64,000 nt of DNA, from the NCBI RefSeq assembly GCF_009689005.1, contig NZ_AP021879.1:3224001-3288000 (forward strand). Reading direction: 5' to 3'. The stretch is from Desulfosarcina ovata subsp. ovata (GTDB lineage: Bacteria; Desulfobacterota; Desulfobacteria; Desulfobacterales; Desulfosarcinaceae). Each line of letters opens with the position of its first letter. Within the stretch, counting starts at the first letter, position 1. Below the pieces are notes generated by a model. It was given only the letters and a program-made list of their open reading frames with translations. It did no database searches and was not told the origin of the DNA. Shown here in pieces: positions 1 to 7,558 of this stretch. The position numbers and the translations under genes were made by a program.

Positions 1-217
1 GGTCGATTTTACCAGTCACAGTCAGTTGGTATCCATGTCGTTTGAGCAATGCCTGGATGGTTGAAATTTGAGTCTCGCTGGAAACATTCTCAAAATCTTT
101 TCTGACCATTTTGATCACGACGGGGTCAGGTTCGGCACCCGGAATGCAGCGCCAGTAAGGGACTTCAAATAGCCGTCCCAATAGCTGGAGCGTGCTTAAT
201 TCAACCAGAATCCTTAC
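1..217 (-). pseudogene. C-terminal part of an IS-split CsgG-like lipoprotein gene
   Basis: This is the distal part of the gene whose first part lies at 2343-3060. Read on the minus strand from 217 it is open to the window edge and contains VRILVELSTLQLLGRLFEV, then a stretch ending IQALLKRHGYQLTVTGKID that resembles the start of a peptidoglycan-binding-1 type repeat. Removing the IS at 218-2342 and one copy of the 4-bp duplication (TTAC) joins the halves in frame as ...KHDAVRILVELS.... That is the conserved motif of CsgG-like proteins just before their C-terminal domain. The 3' end lies outside the window. The fragment has no start of its own, so it is probably not translated. Seen: continuous frame and junction. 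Inferred: the PG-binding-like domain. Confidence 0.8.
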
Positions 218-2346
218 CCCATCTTTTCCGCTTGAATTTAATATTTACTGTAATTTCTAATAGTTGAGTCATACGCTAAGGCGTTTATGGCACTACTTAT
301 TTTTTATACCTCATATTTTACCACTTTTCCTGGACTATGAGGCACACCCAGTGCATCATAAATTTTTAGTTGACGAGACTCTGCTTTTGTGCTTTTTCTA
401 ACATGTATTGTCTCGCCATTTTTACTTCTCATTACTGCTGTTGTTCGATTTTGGCCGTCTAATTCTTTTCTCAAATCGGACCAACTTGTATGAATCCCAT
501 TTTCTTTAAGTCTAAACCTGATTGTATGAACGTGGTGATAAGCTAATAATGTGATAAAGAGATGTCCTTTTACTCTCCTCGTTATTTGATGAAACACCGG
601 CCGTAAACCCAACTCCGATTTTAAACTTCGAAATACAGCTTCAAGATCAGTCAACATCGTATATGTACGCCAAAGAATAGTTTCATCCAGATCGTTCAAG
701 TTTGTTCTCAAACAATAAACGCCTGGATTTGAATCTGAAGAGTCAGAATTTTTTTTTATCTTCCAGGTAATCTTTGTCGCCTTCTTTGATCCTTTATCTT
801 TATGGATGGTAATCTCATAATTTTTAGCAGCTTTGGTATATTTTTGTTTCAGCCGTCCTACTTTTTCAACAACCTTCTCATAAATCTTTAGCCGACCTTT
901 TTGATTTAAACCATCGTTCAATGATTTTAAGTCTGCTTCAAATCTTTCTGAAAATCGATTTTGAATGCTCTGATCCTTTTTTTCTCGCTCACTTGAATGA
1001 CAATAAATTTCAGTCTCTTCTGTTTCCTTGACATATTTTTTGTACGCTTTAACAATGTAATCCTTATCTCTTTTTACTTCAACAGCTTTATCATGATCAA
1101 ATTCTCTATATCTTTTCCTGCTGACAACAAGGTATCGGTAATGATTCGCCTGCAACCATTGTACATTATCGTTTGTTGCTATCCCGGCATCCATTACGAC
1201 AACTGGTTTCTTTTTATCAAAAACACTCATCTGCTTATCGTCTTCTAATGAACTTTCTGATGGTTTATTCAAGCTTGAAATCATTTCTTCCAGTGTTGAT
1301 GGCTCACTAACGTTTCCGGAAAATATTTTACTTCTTCTTGGAAAGCCGCTACTGTCCAAAACTAAAGCCAAAGTTACCAAGGGACAGTCTGAGCGTTTTT
1401 CTTTTGATTTTCCATGCTTGCCAAGTTCATTATACTTACAGCTTCCCTCAAAAAATGTGTTTGTCAAATCATAAAGTGTAATTATTTCTTCAAAACCAAA
1501 CAAAAAACGTTCTCGGTTGTATAAATGCCTTTCAATCGCTTCTTTGTCTTTGTAAATACGGTCAGATATTTCATAGATTCGTTTTAGCGACATACTTTCA
1601 TAGTCATAGCCGATTAATTCGCCTAAACCGCTTCGATTTTGCAGCCAGTAATGCGTTGATAACTCACTGCCGGGAACCGCCATTCGACCAACTATACTTC
1701 CGATTGCAGCTGCTATTTGATGATTATTATATCCAAGACCTTCAAATATTTTATCCAATTGTAATTTGAGAAATGTTTCATGTGATACATGTTCAATACT
1801 AACGCTACGCGGTCTTATAAGTTCAAGACTATCGATATCAATCAAACGGTAATCGGGGGCATCTATACTATCGTTTTTGTCTGTATTGTTGTTTTGACTC
1901 GACCGGGTTTGTATGATTTGTGCAGCATAATGCTGTGCGGCTTGCTCAATTTTTTCCGGCAATTTAAACAAACTTGATTGACCATTAATAATTCCCTCAA
2001 CACGACAAGCAATATCTGGCCATTGTTCTCGTGGAAAAGGAAAATTTTTACCGAGATTTATAATAGTGCGCTGCTTCACCTTATTTCCAACTCTAACTGA
2101 TTCAACAAGGCGATGAGTGAAATATGTTTCGCCATCTTTTTTGCTCTTAATTGTTGTTCGTCGGATATACATGCCATCTTGAATTACAGAAAAAACACCG
2201 ATTGTCAATACTTCGGTGAATTTTATGGCACTACTTTGGCCGGCAAAATTTCAACATATTGTAATTATTAATAAAATAATTTCATATGTAGTAAAAAACG
2301 CGGTTCTTCAGCAATTTTCCGGAAAAAAGTGACAAAGATGGGTTAC
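214..2346 (-). mobile_element. IS1634-type insertion sequence with TTAC target duplication
   Basis: The element proper is 218-2342 (2125 bp). Its ends are imperfect inverted repeats: CCCATCTTTTCCGCTT at 218 and, read on the minus strand from 2342, CCCATCTTTGTCACTT. TTAC stands directly before (214-217) and directly after (2343-2346) the element and is present once in the reconstructed target, so it is the target-site duplication. It carries one transposase gene. It interrupts a CsgG-like lipoprotein gene whose two halves rejoin exactly in frame, so the insertion is recent and the target was a functional gene. Confidence 0.88.
304..2172 (-). CDS. IS1634-family DDE transposase
   Basis: Transposase of the IS that splits the CsgG-like gene. 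The protein is about 622 residues from the ATG giving MYIRRTTIKSKKDG, the usual N terminus of this family; a TTG twelve codons upstream is possible but less likely. Further features are a central LYDLTNTFFEG stretch, a VVMDAGIATNDNVQWL stretch (the IS4/IS1634-type catalytic Asp region) and a C-terminal ILWRTYTMLTDLEAVFRSLKSELGLRPVFHQ block, where the Glu of the DDE triad sits before the RPVFH motif. That block and the following KGHLFITLLAY are hallmarks of IS1634 transposases. The frame is full length and intact, so the element may still be active. Confidence 0.9.
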   Translation of the reverse strand: MYIRRTTIKSKKDGETYFTHRLVESVRVGNKVKQRTIINLGKNFPFPREQWPDIACRVEGIINGQSSLFKLPEKIEQAAQHYAAQIIQTRSSQNNNTDKNDSIDAPDYRLIDIDSLELIRPRSVSIEHVSHETFLKLQLDKIFEGLGYNNHQIAAAIGSIVGRMAVPGSELSTHYWLQNRSGLGELIGYDYESMSLKRIYEISDRIYKDKEAIERHLYNRERFLFGFEEIITLYDLTNTFFEGSCKYNELGKHGKSKEKRSDCPLVTLALVLDSSGFPRRSKIFSGNVSEPSTLEEMISSLNKPSESSLEDDKQMSVFDKKKPVVVMDAGIATNDNVQWLQANHYRYLVVSRKRYREFDHDKAVEVKRDKDYIVKAYKKYVKETEETEIYCHSSEREKKDQSIQNRFSERFEADLKSLNDGLNQKGRLKIYEKVVEKVGRLKQKYTKAAKNYEITIHKDKGSKKATKITWKIKKNSDSSDSNPGVYCLRTNLNDLDETILWRTYTMLTDLEAVFRSLKSELGLRPVFHQITRRVKGHLFITLLAYHHVHTIRFRLKENGIHTSWSDLRKELDGQNRTTAVMRSKNGETIHVRKSTKAESRQLKIYDALGVPHSPGKVVKYEV

Positions 2347-3060
2347 GGCGTCGTGTTTTCCCTGAGTAATTTTGCGTCGACCATCAAGGCCCAATCCGCT
2401 TCCGTTGACCTGAAATCCAAAATTGTATGATTTATCCAAACTCCAGACATCCACGGCCATCGTTGTCTGTTTTCGTGGAATCAATGTCTGGGTGGCATAA
2501 TCCATTAAATGAAGATCGAGAGCTATGCGGGAACGCCCCACCTCTTTGTCAGCACCGGCACCAACATCCGTCTCAGTGCTTCCGCCGCCAAACATTACGT
2601 CAGCATCCACACCGAAACCTTGGCTATCCAAATTTTCGTCACACTCGGTGATTGCCCCCTCGAGGACGACTATTGGAAGCTTGCGCTGAAGGTTGGGATT
2701 GCCGGTCTGCACCTCGCCAATCATATAATCGGGATCGAATTTGGTATATCTCACATTGCCGCCAACTTTGTTCACCGCGGTCTTCATCATATCAGTGATA
2801 TCCAGGGGCAAGTTTTTACAGGCGGTTTTGTTGATTACATGACGACCCTGGATTACGTATATTTCACTGGGATGATTGTAGGCTTCGAGCATGGTCCCCA
2901 GATGTCCCAAGGCATCGCTATATGCCGTCGCTTTGGTGTACGGTGCCGGTGGCCGCAGAAATTGATTCTTTTCCTCCTGAGTCAAGCGAGGGGTCAGGCT
3001 ACAACCACTCAGCAACAGCGTCAGAATTAAAAAAATTCCCATCTTGATTTTTGGTTTCAT
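2308..3060 (-). pseudogene. CsgG-like outer-membrane lipoprotein, N-terminal part (IS-disrupted)
   Basis: The first part of a CsgG-like secretion lipoprotein. It has a lipoprotein signal peptide with lipobox LLLSGC (Cys about residue 20), then a CsgG-type core with YVIQGRHVINKTACKNLP, DPDYMIGEVQTGN and SRIALDLHLMDYATQTLIPRKQTT. CsgG family proteins form the outer-membrane pore that exports curli-type subunits. Genuine coding ends at 2343; the last ~11 codons (to the stop at 2308) are IS sequence. The distal part is at 1-217. It is the third gene of a minus-strand set, 37 bp after the small secreted protein, so it probably served to export the repeat proteins encoded next to it. As it stands the product lacks the C-terminal domain and is probably non-functional. 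Confidence 0.85.
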
Positions 3061-3097
3061 GACTCTAAACCTTATTTTTCGATCATTTTATTTTCGA

Positions 3098-3556
3098 TCA
3101 GTGGACCTTCACAGGCGCCTGGAGATTCACATTGCTTTCTATTGATTGGAGCCTGGATTCTGAACTACCGGCTTTAATCGTACCAATCTTTACATGATCA
3201 TCGAAACGATAAATCTTTTTAAGGTCAACTCCGATGTTAATCCGCCGGATCCTGCTTTTTGCACCGATATTGACGTTTCCATTAGCAAAACGCTCAATAT
3301 TTTTCCCCGCTTTGATCCGGACCTCTCCGATACAGCTTGAATCGCGATCCGACACATCCGCATCGGTAACATACTGATACAGGATCCTACCATTGTTGGT
3401 AAACCCGCGCATGGCTCTGTGCTTCGTTCGGATCATTCGGTACTTGGTGTTCTTGCGTGTATGCGAATTAATCTGTTCTGCATGGACCGGTACAGTAGGA
3501 TAAAATGCGTATCCTGCTATGATCAAAATAAATGTTATCGCAATTGAATATTTCAT
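3098..3556 (-). CDS. small secreted protein of the repeat-protein locus
   Basis: A 152-residue protein with a signal peptide (hydrophobic residues 4-24, cleavage probably after PVHA). I do not recognise a named domain. The middle has lines such as VRIKAGKNIERFANGNVNIGAKSRI and later VKIGTIKAGSS, which echo the KAGKxAxVxxGS pattern of the neighbouring repeat protein, so it may carry one or two degenerate repeats. It sits between the repeat protein (3670-4494) and the CsgG-like gene (2308-3060), all on the minus strand, which suggests a minor or nucleating subunit or an assembly factor. That role is inference from position only. Confidence 0.7.
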   Translation of the reverse strand: MKYSIAITFILIIAGYAFYPTVPVHAEQINSHTRKNTKYRMIRTKHRAMRGFTNNGRILYQYVTDADVSDRDSSCIGEVRIKAGKNIERFANGNVNIGAKSRIRRINIGVDLKKIYRFDDHVKIGTIKAGSSESRLQSIESNVNLQAPVKVH

Positions 3557-3624
3557 GGTGAAGTTCCAGACTTTTGAGGTGCTATTGGGTCATAAATTAG
3601 GTGAAAGGGAAAGGCAAGTTTCAA

Positions 3625-3676
3625 GGAATAAACACATTAGGGGGCACCTTGCAGTGCCCCCTAATGTGTTTATTCC
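3625..3676 (-). terminator. Perfect 23-bp hairpin overlapping the stop codon of the repeat-protein gene
   Basis: Positions 3625-3647 and 3654-3676 are exact inverted repeats (23 of 23) around the 6-nt loop CTTGCA. The hairpin includes the TAA stop (3670-3672) of the upstream minus-strand gene. No U-run follows on either strand, so this is not a classical intrinsic terminator. It could stabilise the upstream message and reduce read-through into the two downstream genes, as hairpins do in operons with one abundant structural subunit. The structure is seen; the role is inferred. Confidence 0.7.
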
Positions 3677-4494
3677 ATCGTGAAGCTTCCGATTTCGACA
3701 TCAGCACCTTTGCCTGCCTTGATTCCGCCGGGAATACGAGCCGTCATGTTGGCGTAAAAATTCCCCTTAAATCGCTGGTTGGAAAGGTTTGCAGATGCGA
3801 CGCTAACTTTGGCACCCTTTTCCGCCCTGATTCTGCCCATTTCGCTGTTGGTCCGAATGTCGACGCCTTTTTTAAAGGTGGTGTTGGATAATTCAGCTGT
3901 CGAAACAGCGACCCGGCTGCCCTTTTCGGCCTCGACCTCCTGGGTGCGTGCTTGCAGGTAAAAATTGGCATCGCCACCATCGACTCGTACTTCATGAGCG
4001 TTGAGGCCTGCCACGCTTACAACAGCGTTTTTTCCCGCCGTAATGCCATTGGTTACATAGCCATAGGTGTGAAGATTTAGATCTTTGCCAAAAGTTGCAT
4101 TTTCAATATCTGCGCTTCCCAGGCGAATTTGCGCGCTTTTGTCTGCCTTAATATTTTGTGTTTGCCCGACCATATACGCCTTCAGGTCTCCGTCAATCTC
4201 TGTATTTGAAACCATTAATGCCGCCGCACTTACGGAAGCATTCTTGTCAGCGTTTACGTTTTTGACACGAGAATATCCGTAGATCGTAACATCATCGCCA
4301 ATTGATGAGTGCTGGAGTTTTGCAGATCCCAGGTGGACCGTTGTATTCTTACCGGCGACAACGTCTTGAGTGGTGCTATTCAGGGTCACCCGTAGGTTAC
4401 CTCCGACGGTACCGCCATCTTGAGCGTACAGGTTGGATGCAAAAAGAGTTGCACATACGACCAGGCCGCCACAGATCATTGATTTTGCTTTCAT
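3670..4494 (-). CDS. secreted protein of seven ~35-residue beta-type repeats (putative fibre subunit)
   Basis: After a signal peptide (MKAKSMICGGLVVCATLFAS, cleavage probably after LYAQ) the whole chain consists of about seven repeats of 34-36 residues. Each follows the plan G-D/N-hydrophobic stretch, then xxIxAxKxAxVxxGSAxLxNxxF. Examples are VNADKNASVSAAALMVSNTE, IKADKSAQIRLGSADIENAT and IRAEKGAKVSVASANLSNQR. Such regular repeats suggest a beta-solenoid or amyloid-like subunit. The start is placed at 4494 because GGAGG lies 6 nt upstream of that ATG; the ATG at 4500 would touch the Shine-Dalgarno. It is the first gene of the minus-strand set that also holds a CsgG-like exporter. It is not a recognisable CsgA: the curlin SxxxxxQxGxxNxxxxxQ motif is absent. 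Function inferred. Confidence 0.8.
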   Translation of the reverse strand: MKAKSMICGGLVVCATLFASNLYAQDGGTVGGNLRVTLNSTTQDVVAGKNTTVHLGSAKLQHSSIGDDVTIYGYSRVKNVNADKNASVSAAALMVSNTEIDGDLKAYMVGQTQNIKADKSAQIRLGSADIENATFGKDLNLHTYGYVTNGITAGKNAVVSVAGLNAHEVRVDGGDANFYLQARTQEVEAEKGSRVAVSTAELSNTTFKKGVDIRTNSEMGRIRAEKGAKVSVASANLSNQRFKGNFYANMTARIPGGIKAGKGADVEIGSFTME

Positions 4495-4564
4495 GTTCAT
4501 CCTCCATCTCTTTAGGGTTTGAAAAAATGTTGTTGGGTTGCCGTTCATGTTGCTCTGCTTTGTG

Positions 4565-4765
4565 AACGTTTAACCTTCCTATCGCGCGTTCAGCGCCGCT
4601 GGCTCAAAATTGATAATTTTATTTTGATGAGCGCACTCCCTCCTAACCCGTTCGCTGAAAACTATTTGCCATTATAGGGAGAGGGAACAATTGGATTGAG
4701 GACGACCTCTTAAAAGATTTTTGAGCCAACGGATATAGGAGAGCGATAGAGCGTTTAGACTAACT
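4565..4765. promoter_or_regulatory. Divergent control region with inverted duplicated motif
   Basis: This 300-bp gap separates two divergent genes that share the same protein repeat. TGGCTCAAAA at 4600-4609 recurs as its exact inverse at 4719-4728, and each is accompanied on its outer side by a related TATCGC-containing block (about 4577 and, inverted, about 4750). Two similar control modules thus face each other and are placed symmetrically between the genes at 4494 (minus) and 4799 (plus). They could be promoter elements for the locus-specific sigma factor or binding sites for a regulator; the sequence alone does not decide. Confidence 0.5.
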
Positions 4766-4798
4766 TTATTCCCAACAACAATTTAGGAAAGAGAGGAC

Positions 4799-5716
4799 AT
4801 GATGAAACAGAAAAGGATTTCGAGGATTGGGCTGCTTCATTTCGTATTGGGCTTCACTCTTTGCAGCTACCTGCCGGCACTGGCGCAGCCGAATCACACG
4901 GCAGTTGACACGCAAGTTCATGTCAGCCAGGCTGTGGCAGAGAAAAATGCTGCTTTGCGGGCAGGGGCAGTAAAAATTCAGAATGCGGCCTTAAACGGTG
5001 ACATGCAAATCAATACCCACGCCGACACAGGAACGGTAACCGTTTATAAAGGCGGAATACTTGATGTTGCCTCGGCTTTGATTCGAAAAAGCTCGGTGGG
5101 TGGTGATATTGAGATGGATCTTACCGCACAAACAGGTGGTCTCGAAATCGGGGCTGGAAGTGAGGTTTCCGTGGGAGCATTTGAGATGTCCGAAGTTCAA
5201 GGAAAGACTGACATGACGGCAGGCTTGATGCCGTGGCATCTAACTGAAAAGCTACGGGCATATCTGCGCGCGATGGCTCCCAATCCAAATTCTGTTTATG
5301 ACCCAACTGGAAAACGAGAACTCGTAAACAACGTTTCGTTATCCGCTGTGGATACCAATGAGCCGTTTACCTATTCCAGCACAGTCAGCGGAGACTATAT
5401 TTATCATAATTTCTATTTTACGCATGCAGAGTTGACCAAGATGGCCAAAAACCCTTACAGTTCCCAAGGCAATGCCAATGCCGTTGTCGATAAAATATGG
5501 ACGCTGAATAAAGACGGTATGGGTTCAAAATATGGGAATTTGTCCGGAAAGCTTATTATGGCATTTACATTAAACAACATGGCCAAGGACAGCCTGAAAG
5601 AAGGCCGCAATGAAATGGGTATTCAGGTTCGGTCTCGGCGTGATGAGGGTGGCAAATGGGCCCTGGAGTTCTTGGACCAAGTCGCCGGTGTTTGGAAAAC
5701 GCTGGCCGGTAAATAA
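4799..5716 (+). CDS. secreted repeat protein, divergent partner of the fibre-type subunit
   Basis: A 305-residue protein with a signal peptide (hydrophobic residues about 9-28, cleavage after ALAQ). Residues ~33-135 hold about three repeats of the same type as the protein at 3670-4494 (VAEKNAALRAGAVKIQNAAL, then NGDMQINTH..., then GGDIEMDLTA...GAGSEVSVGAFEM). Residues ~145-305 form a different, non-repetitive C-terminal domain with a WHLTEKLRAYLRAMAP stretch and an ending VAGVWKTLAGK that I do not recognise. The combination suggests a capping, anchoring or nucleating protein that co-assembles with the repeat subunit. GAGAGG lies just upstream; the second ATG (4802) is better spaced. Function inferred. 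Confidence 0.75.
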   Translation: MMKQKRISRIGLLHFVLGFTLCSYLPALAQPNHTAVDTQVHVSQAVAEKNAALRAGAVKIQNAALNGDMQINTHADTGTVTVYKGGILDVASALIRKSSVGGDIEMDLTAQTGGLEIGAGSEVSVGAFEMSEVQGKTDMTAGLMPWHLTEKLRAYLRAMAPNPNSVYDPTGKRELVNNVSLSAVDTNEPFTYSSTVSGDYIYHNFYFTHAELTKMAKNPYSSQGNANAVVDKIWTLNKDGMGSKYGNLSGKLIMAFTLNNMAKDSLKEGRNEMGIQVRSRRDEGGKWALEFLDQVAGVWKTLAGK

Positions 5717-5752
5717 TAAATAAACAGGTAAAAAATGGGCATTCTGAACTAA

Positions 5753-5784
5753 TGGCCTATTTGTTCCCGTCACACTATAGGCCA
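5753..5784 (+). terminator. Weak hairpin after the divergent repeat-protein gene
   Basis: TGGCCTAT (5753-5760) and ATAGGCCA (5777-5784) form an 8-bp perfect stem with a 16-nt loop, 37 bp after the stop codon. No U-run follows, so termination here is uncertain. Confidence 0.35.
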
Positions 5785-5960
5785 ATGATAAGAACCCTCT
5801 TGATTATTATAATAATCGTAGATAGTTAAGATAACTTGGCCCGCGGTCAGTGTCTAAAAAATGTGTGACACGCCAATATGTAAATCCATGGCTAAATTGA
5901 CGGCTTTTCCTATAAAAACAAGGATTCAAAGGGAATGGTTCATGAGGTAAGGGTAAAGCT

Positions 5961-6809
5961 ATGGTAGAGAATTTTTTTGAAACTTTTTGGTCACTTACTA
6001 AAGGCTTTTCATTGAGCCGGGCGGATGGCGAACCGGATAACGGCACCACGATCGAGGTCCGGCGGTATCGCCTGCTGACATTAATCAAACAAGTCCGCCG
6101 CATGGCCATCCGAAAATTTTATCAAATGCCGGATTCTTTCACGGCAAGCCATGAATTGGATGACTGGATCCAAGAGGCGTTCATTATAATGTTTGAATGC
6201 TGTGAGGCTTATGATCATCGTGGCCCATTTGATCATCACGTACGTTTTATGGTTTCCCGTCGTCTGACAAGTCTCCAGAGAAAAATATTCAGAGAAAACC
6301 CTCCAGCCAACAGGACGTTGTTTAAAATCGTCCATGAGTTGAAACAGGACTTGGGACGAGAACCGACGGCATCAGAAATTGCGGAGCATACGGGGCGACC
6401 CGTCAAAGAAATCGAAGGAATGATCGTCGAAGGTTTTAACCTGCGAATGGTTATCAGTGGCGTCGATATTGATAGCCACATCAGCAAGAACCAAGAATCG
6501 TTGCTTTCAGGCCAACAAGATGAACCGATAAATTCTGCGCAGGTAGAAGGAAGGGCGGGCATTTCCCCAGAAAACCAGGTAATTCGCCAAGAAGCACGCC
6601 GAATTTTGATGAAATGCATTGAAAAACTATTGCCCGAAGCCAGGCTCCTGTTCATTCGGCATGAATTCGAAGGCATCTCTTTTGGTAAAATTTATAAAAA
6701 GCTAAGTACAAAAAATGTCAGCATAGCGACATTCAAACGTCGTTACCAATCTGATGTTTACAATCCTGTAAAGGTGTGCGTCACTTCGCAATATCAAATA
6801 CAATCATGA
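5961..6809 (+). CDS. RNA polymerase sigma-70 family factor (FliA/SigF-like, region 2-3-4)
   Basis: A 282-residue sigma factor. Residues ~40-115 form a region-2-like helical domain (HELDDWIQEAFIIMFECCEAYD, VRFMVSRRLTSLQRK). Residues ~125-160 are a clear region 3 (ELKQDLGREPTASEIAEHTG). Residues ~215-265 are a divergent region 4 (LLPEARLLFIRHEFEGISFGKIYKKLS...IATFKRRY). Region 3 separates it from small ECF factors. It is followed after 9 bp by an anti-sigma-like gene, a layout typical of a sigma/anti-sigma pair, and it lies directly downstream of the secreted-repeat genes. The likely task is control of that locus; this is inferred from position. Confidence 0.8.
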   Translation: MVENFFETFWSLTKGFSLSRADGEPDNGTTIEVRRYRLLTLIKQVRRMAIRKFYQMPDSFTASHELDDWIQEAFIIMFECCEAYDHRGPFDHHVRFMVSRRLTSLQRKIFRENPPANRTLFKIVHELKQDLGREPTASEIAEHTGRPVKEIEGMIVEGFNLRMVISGVDIDSHISKNQESLLSGQQDEPINSAQVEGRAGISPENQVIRQEARRILMKCIEKLLPEARLLFIRHEFEGISFGKIYKKLSTKNVSIATFKRRYQSDVYNPVKVCVTSQYQIQS

Positions 6810-6818
6810 GAGGATATC

Positions 6819-7544
6819 ATGAATGTCGAGAAAAGATATCAAAGTTTGGTTACCAGTACTGGACGAATCTACAATAGGGTGTTGTCACGAAAAAGCTGTA
6901 TATCAAAAGGGCTGTTGAGTGATTATCTCAATGGCGATCTGGGTGATGCTTTAAGCCAGGAAATTTCAAACCACATTGCAACTTGTGAATCGTGTCAAAT
7001 GGCAAAAATGAAAGTTGCGGCCGACCAGACCGAGTTTGAAATGATAATGGACCGCGACCCTGATCATGGATTGAATTCGGTTTTGGGGCCAAGTGGCGCG
7101 AAAAGAATAGCGGCTATGACAGAGAATCAGCAACGACTCCGGTTCCAAGAAAAACTTACAAAAACAAAAGAATCACTGATTGAATGGGCGTCACCCCTTT
7201 GGGAGCCGATGCTGGCCGGCCAACCTGTAACCGCTGCGGACCTGACCGAACAATCCCGTCAGTTTGAAATGGACTATGGTGAATACATCAACATCTCCTG
7301 CTTCTGGCAGGGACAAAGCCGAGAATCCGAGCCCCATGTCCGTTTGACCTGGCGTGCAAATCTGATCTCTCCCAGCAACCTGTGGGTTCGATTTGTCAAC
7401 CCTGAGACCCAAATCACATATTCCGAATTCCCTTTGGGACTGCATCTCGAAGGCGAAAAACGCTTCGATCAAAACGAGTTGGGTTTTGATCCGGCGGCCC
7501 AAAAATGGGCGGTTTCTATTGTTGTGGAAAAAATAGAGCCATAG
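6819..7544 (+). CDS. zinc-binding anti-sigma-like protein
   Basis: A 241-residue protein with an N-terminal zinc anti-sigma (ZAS) type motif, LLSDYLNGDL...HIATCESCQ, where His52, Cys56 and Cys59 make the HxxxCxxC signature. No membrane segment is visible, so unlike many anti-sigma factors it is predicted to be cytoplasmic. The C-terminal half (about 130-241) has an LTWRANLISPSNLWVRFVNPET stretch that looks like a beta-rich sensor domain of unknown kind. It starts 9 bp after the sigma gene with GAGAGG upstream and is followed 15 bp later by a membrane protein, so the three genes are one transcription unit. Binding to the neighbouring sigma factor is inferred. Confidence 0.7.
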   Translation: MNVEKRYQSLVTSTGRIYNRVLSRKSCISKGLLSDYLNGDLGDALSQEISNHIATCESCQMAKMKVAADQTEFEMIMDRDPDHGLNSVLGPSGAKRIAAMTENQQRLRFQEKLTKTKESLIEWASPLWEPMLAGQPVTAADLTEQSRQFEMDYGEYINISCFWQGQSRESEPHVRLTWRANLISPSNLWVRFVNPETQITYSEFPLGLHLEGEKRFDQNELGFDPAAQKWAVSIVVEKIEP

Positions 7545-7558
7545 GAACTAATAACGCG

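Noticed and set aside
3625..3676. Hairpin as a classical intrinsic terminator
   Set aside because: No T-run follows on either strand; listed as a hairpin with uncertain role.
2308..5716. Naming the repeat proteins as CsgA/CsgB
   Set aside because: The curlin S-x5-Q-x-G-x-x-N-x5-Q pattern is absent; only the exporter is CsgG-like.
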